9,199 nt of DNA from Candidatus Neomicrothrix sp. UBA2110 (GTDB taxonomy: Bacteria > Actinomycetota > Acidimicrobiia > Acidimicrobiales > Poriferisodalaceae): NCBI GenBank assembly GCA_002331465.1, contig DCYM01000105.1, positions 9,023 through 18,221 of the forward strand, written 5' to 3'. The notes beneath the pieces are model-generated. The model saw nothing but the letters and a program-made list of their open reading frames with translations, had not been told where the DNA came from and did not search any database. Positions 6,549 through 9,199 of the stretch are shown in pieces; the first letter of the stretch is position 1; each line of letters opens with the position of its first letter. Position numbers and translations under genes: made by a program.

Positions 6549-6553
6549 GGGAG
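6549..6553 (+). promoter_or_regulatory. Ribosome binding site of the ferritin-like gene
   Basis: GGGAG followed by ACGAA and ATG at 6559. The site overlaps the alternative in-frame TTG start (6547-6549), which argues that translation begins at 6559. Confidence 0.65.
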
Positions 6554-6558
6554 ACGAA

Positions 6559-7032
6559 ATGACCAAAACACCAACTTTTATTCCGCTACTTAACTCGGTT
6601 TCGCGAGCAGAGACAGCGGCAGGTGCAGCTTTCACGGCGTGGGCGCAGACGACAACAGATAAACGATTAGCTAAGACTCTGCGATTGGTGGCAATGCGCG
6701 AAAGTGAACATGGCATCGCCTTCGCCAAACGCATGCTCGAGTTGAACAGCGAGGTGTATGACGACGGCCTCGATTTCACCGCCGAACTAACAAAGGTTGT
6801 TGCTTCTAAGCGCTCGGACCTGAGCAAGATGAAAGCTCTCGGTTTCAACAAGTCGAACCCGACTCCCGACATTTTTGACGCCTTTTTTCGCGATAAATCG
6901 ATCGACCCTACGACTGGCGCGCTTCTCGGACGATACATCTGCGAAGAGCGTGATACGGGTCGCTTACTGAGGACAGAACATGATCGTCTTCACGCAGCAG
7001 AAAAAAAGCGCAAAGCGCGAGGGAATCGTTAA
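6559..7032 (+). CDS. Small helical protein with a partial ferritin-like metal site (157 aa)
   Basis: I do not recognise a named gene. The protein is largely helical and charged. Glu18 (SRAETAAGAAF) and Glu48-x-x-His51 (MRESEHGIAF), 30 residues apart, match the first helix pair of ferritin-like/rubrerythrin diiron proteins. The second half lacks the matching Glu plus ExxH pair: the C-terminal helix carries Glu129, Glu130, Glu140, His141 and Asp142-x-x-His145, but in different spacing. It may hold one metal, a rearranged site or none. The tail (AEKKRKARGNR) is strongly basic. ATG 6559 is chosen over the in-frame TTG 6547 because GGGAG (6549-6553) precedes it by five bases. It lies 116 bases after the amidohydrolase and before a terminator-like hairpin, so it may form the end of that transcript or its own unit. 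Confidence 0.7.
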   Translation: MTKTPTFIPLLNSVSRAETAAGAAFTAWAQTTTDKRLAKTLRLVAMRESEHGIAFAKRMLELNSEVYDDGLDFTAELTKVVASKRSDLSKMKALGFNKSNPTPDIFDAFFRDKSIDPTTGALLGRYICEERDTGRLLRTEHDRLHAAEKKRKARGNR

Positions 7033-7090
7033 GAACCCGCAATAACGATAGAAACCGGAAGTAAACACCTAATTCTTGGGCTTGGGCATG

Positions 7091-7105
7091 GCCGCTCTCA
7101 GCGGC
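7091..7105 (+). terminator. GC-rich hairpin, probable terminator
   Basis: GCCGCT (7091-7096) and AGCGGC (7100-7105) pair perfectly around a CTC loop, extendable by a G-T wobble (7090/7106). A short pyrimidine-rich run, TTCTGTTC, follows. It lies 58 bases after the ferritin-like gene and 42 before the SnoaL-like gene, so it is likely to end or attenuate the upstream transcript. The interrupted T-tract keeps confidence moderate. Confidence 0.4.
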
Positions 7106-7147
7106 TTCTGTTCGATCTGTGAGAAAGTGTTTTCTAGGGTGATTCTC

Positions 7148-7534
7148 ATGGCGTCAAACGAAAAAGTTGTTAAAGCGTTCCTTTACGGAGCGGACACCAG
7201 TGTCTTTAGCGATGAAGGCAAGCTAATAAATCTTTTGCCGGACCCCATTCCGTTTGGAGGGGTCTACGTTGGGCCCTCTGGCGCTAATGACTATGTGGGC
7301 CTGATACAGAGCAATATTCGTCTTGATTACCTCAAGGCTCATGAGGTCATAACCGAAAACGATCGCGTGATCGTTATTGGAAGTGAGCGGGGGTATTTCC
7401 TGCGAAACGGGCAACCGTATGAAATGGATTGGGTCCACGTGAATAGAGTGATCGACGGCAAAATCGTGGAGATGCGCGAATACAACGACACTGCCGCCAT
7501 GCTTGAGGCCTACAACAAGCCGGAAGTTAAATAA
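7148..7534 (+). CDS. SnoaL/NTF2-like small protein (128 aa)
   Basis: Length and layout fit the NTF2-like fold: an N-terminal helix (EKVVKAFLYG), a region of loops, the segment GGVYVGPSGANDYVGLIQSN (37-56) leading into the core sheet, then paired strands (DRVIVIGSERGYF and YEMDWVHVNRV) and the family's typical ending GKIVEMREYNDTAAMLEAY (104-122), with the Asp of the YNDT motif in the usual place. Members include polyketide cyclases, ketosteroid isomerase relatives, dehydratases and non-catalytic binding proteins, so activity cannot be assigned. The frame is open further upstream to TTG 7076, but ATG 7148 has AGGGTG (7136-7141) six bases before it, and the upstream segment overlaps the hairpin at 7091-7105. 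The next gene begins 47 bases downstream on the same strand, so cotranscription with the CocE-like hydrolase is likely. Confidence 0.8.
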   Translation: MASNEKVVKAFLYGADTSVFSDEGKLINLLPDPIPFGGVYVGPSGANDYVGLIQSNIRLDYLKAHEVITENDRVIVIGSERGYFLRNGQPYEMDWVHVNRVIDGKIVEMREYNDTAAMLEAYNKPEVK

Positions 7535-7581
7535 TCGCGGGTTAGAGCTCGAACTTTGCTAGCACCAAGAAAGAGAGCCTG

Positions 7582-9199
7582 ATGGCTGACGCAGCCAAAT
7601 ATCGAATCGCCAAAGAACTTGACGTTCCAGCCGAAATGCGAGACGGAACGACGTTGTTCGCCGACGTTTACCGGCCCGACGCCGAAGGCAAGTTTCCGGT
7701 ATTACTGCTTCGTCTTCCCTACGGAAAGCAATTCATTAGCGATTTCGGCGATCACGAGTTCTTTGTTCCTCGCGGCTACGTGGTGGTGATCCAAGACACC
7801 AGGGGCCGGTTTACCTCCCATGGTGACTTCGAGCCGCTCTTCGATGAGCCACTCGATGGCTACGACACAGTGGAGTGGGCAGCAAACTTGCCTTGGAGTA
7901 ACGGCAAGGTCGGCACGATCGGGCAGTCCTATTTAGGTGCAACACAGTACCTAATGTCTCCGACGGCGCCTCCGTCCCTACGATGCCAGGTCCCCGTTTC
8001 TGCCGCCGCTGATTTTCACTCAGGGTGGGTTTACGACGTAGGTGGGGCCCTCGTGCATGGATGGATGATTCCCTACGCCATTTTTCTTGCTCGCAACACA
8101 ATCGACCGGTTGGGCCTGAAGGAAGAACTATGGCCAAAAATTCGGCCGCACCTTGAGCGTTCGATCAACTTCGCCAACCCACTCACTGCCGAGGCGTATC
8201 GGCGGCTCCCATTAATGGAGTGGGCCGAGTTACTCAACGAAGCAGCTCCTTACCTTCGTGAATATCTCGATAACCCAAACGACGGCCCCTACTGGCACAG
8301 AATCAACGGCGAGAAAAAATTCGGTGATGTTGATGTGCCCATGCTTCACGTCAGTAGCTGGTACGACATATTCAGTCGTGACGGAGCAATCATGTTTAAT
8401 GGGCTAGCTAGCGGGGCGAAGACCCCTGAGGCCCGAGGCGGCCAGAGGCTACTTTTGGGCCCATGGGGTCACCTCTTTCCCTACACCTCACCCACCAGCA
8501 AGGGCGCCGGCGAAGCAGACTTTGGTGACGCATCACTTCTCGACCTACACGAATACGAGTTGGACTTCTTAAATCGTTGGCTCAAGGACGGCAACGACGA
8601 ATGGGACGAACGGCCACCAATTCGACTTTTCACCATGGGACGTAATCAGTGGCGAGACGAACACGAATGGCCGCTGGCTCGAACCCGATGGACTCCCATG
8701 TATCTCGACAGCGGCGGCTCAGCCAACACCCTCAACGGAGACGGAACTCTTATGAGAACCACACCTGGGGACTCACCATCTGATGCCTTTATCTACGATC
8801 CTGACGATCCAGTACCCACCGCCGGAGGCAACTTACTGGTTCTACCGATCGGCGCTTACGACCAACGCGAAGTGGAGGCTCGACCGGACGTGCTGGTGTA
8901 CACCGGGGCGACCCTCAACGACGAGCTAGAAGTAACAGGACCAATCAAGGTCGCCTTGTTCGCTGAATCATCAGCCGTCGACACGGACTTCACGGCGAAG
9001 TTGGTCGATGTTCACCCAAGCGGCTACGCACAAAACATCGTCGACGGCATGATCAGATGTCGCTACCGGAACTCACGCGAGCAGCCATCTCCCATGCAAC
9101 CAGGTCAGATAACTGAACTAGAAATCGATTTGTGGGCGACGTCTCACGTTTTCCTCGCAGGGCACCTAGTTCGCCTCGAAATCAGCTCAAGCAATTTTC
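7582..9199 (+). CDS. CocE/NonD family serine hydrolase, 3' end outside window (539+ aa)
   Basis: Probably hydrolyses an ester or amide bond in a small acyl compound; relatives include cocaine esterase, glutaryl-7-ACA acylase, alpha-amino acid ester hydrolase and X-Pro peptidases. The alpha/beta-hydrolase core is complete: LPYGK (45-49) with Tyr47 in the position that helps form the oxyanion hole in CocE; QDTRGRFTSHG (71-81); DGYDTVEWAANLPWSNGKVG (92-111); nucleophile Ser116 in GQSYLG; acid Asp262 in SSWYDIFSRD; and His297 in GPWGH. From about residue 360 the C-terminal jelly-roll domain begins and contains the usual DPDDPVPTAGG stretch (416-426) and ELEVTGPIKVALF. Translation starts at ATG 7582 with only a weak purine-rich AAGAGAG upstream. 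No stop occurs before the window edge; relatives are typically around 550-620 residues, so little is missing. No signal peptide is seen, suggesting a cytosolic enzyme. Confidence 0.93.
   Translation, partial: MADAAKYRIAKELDVPAEMRDGTTLFADVYRPDAEGKFPVLLLRLPYGKQFISDFGDHEFFVPRGYVVVIQDTRGRFTSHGDFEPLFDEPLDGYDTVEWAANLPWSNGKVGTIGQSYLGATQYLMSPTAPPSLRCQVPVSAAADFHSGWVYDVGGALVHGWMIPYAIFLARNTIDRLGLKEELWPKIRPHLERSINFANPLTAEAYRRLPLMEWAELLNEAAPYLREYLDNPNDGPYWHRINGEKKFGDVDVPMLHVSSWYDIFSRDGAIMFNGLASGAKTPEARGGQRLLLGPWGHLFPYTSPTSKGAGEADFGDASLLDLHEYELDFLNRWLKDGNDEWDERPPIRLFTMGRNQWRDEHEWPLARTRWTPMYLDSGGSANTLNGDGTLMRTTPGDSPSDAFIYDPDDPVPTAGGNLLVLPIGAYDQREVEARPDVLVYTGATLNDELEVTGPIKVALFAESSAVDTDFTAKLVDVHPSGYAQNIVDGMIRCRYRNSREQPSPMQPGQITELEIDLWATSHVFLAGHLVRLEISSSNF

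Noticed and set aside
4650..6550. Shared 8-mer CAGACTTG at 4650 and 6543, and TTGAGTC at 1476 and 6464, as regulatory motifs
   Set aside because: Words this short recur by chance in a 9-kb window and the flanking bases do not match.
1..9199. tRNA, rRNA, CRISPR array, insertion sequence or attachment-site duplication
   Set aside because: No cloverleaf, no regularly spaced repeats, no transposase motif and no long direct repeats were seen on reading both strands.

Overview
The window looks like about 9.2 kb of accessory, catabolic or secondary-metabolism DNA from a bacterium of moderate to fairly high GC. The gene families present (a luciferase-like flavin monooxygenase, two PhyH-type oxygenases, a large N-acyl-D-amino-acid deacylase-like amidohydrolase, a CocE/NonD hydrolase and a SnoaL-like protein), the TTG and GTG starts and the near-absence of Shine-Dalgarno sites at some genes suggest an actinobacterium, perhaps of the Acidimicrobiia or mycobacterial type. 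This is inference from family resemblance; no rRNA or other marker gene is present.

Layout. 1-439: no supportable gene, one strong hairpin. 440-1456 (-): AKR7-like aldo/keto reductase with a TTG start and a good ribosome binding site. 1457-1893: intergenic, holding a perfect dyad just upstream of the reductase and a possible minus-strand gene remnant (1544-1834). 1894-2667 and 2664-3476 (+): two different PhyH-family Fe(II)/2-oxoglutarate oxygenases joined by a GTGA stop/start overlap. 3495-4532 (-): luciferase-like (LLM) flavin-dependent monooxygenase, convergent with the PhyH pair across 18 bases. 4533-4741: divergent intergenic region whose plus-strand leader can form mutually exclusive hairpins. 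4742-6442 (+): amidohydrolase. 6559-7032 (+): small helical protein with half of a ferritin-like metal site. 7148-7534 (+): SnoaL/NTF2-like protein. 7582 to the window end (+): CocE-like serine hydrolase, truncated only by the window edge.

How the genes may work together. Three oxygenases (two PhyH, one LLM), a carbonyl reductase, an amide-bond hydrolase and an ester or amide hydrolase make a coherent tool set for hydroxylating, reducing and cleaving small organic molecules. The substrate cannot be read from the sequence. The genes lie in at least four transcription units (AKR minus; PhyH pair plus; LLM minus; amidohydrolase to CocE plus, probably split by a terminator near 7091-7105), so a single pathway is only a hypothesis. 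No transporter, regulator, mobile element, tRNA, rRNA or CRISPR array was seen. I did not find a clearly new system. The most unusual items are the alternative-hairpin leader of the amidohydrolase, the coupled unequal PhyH pair, the non-canonical metal site of the amidohydrolase and the half-site ferritin-like protein.
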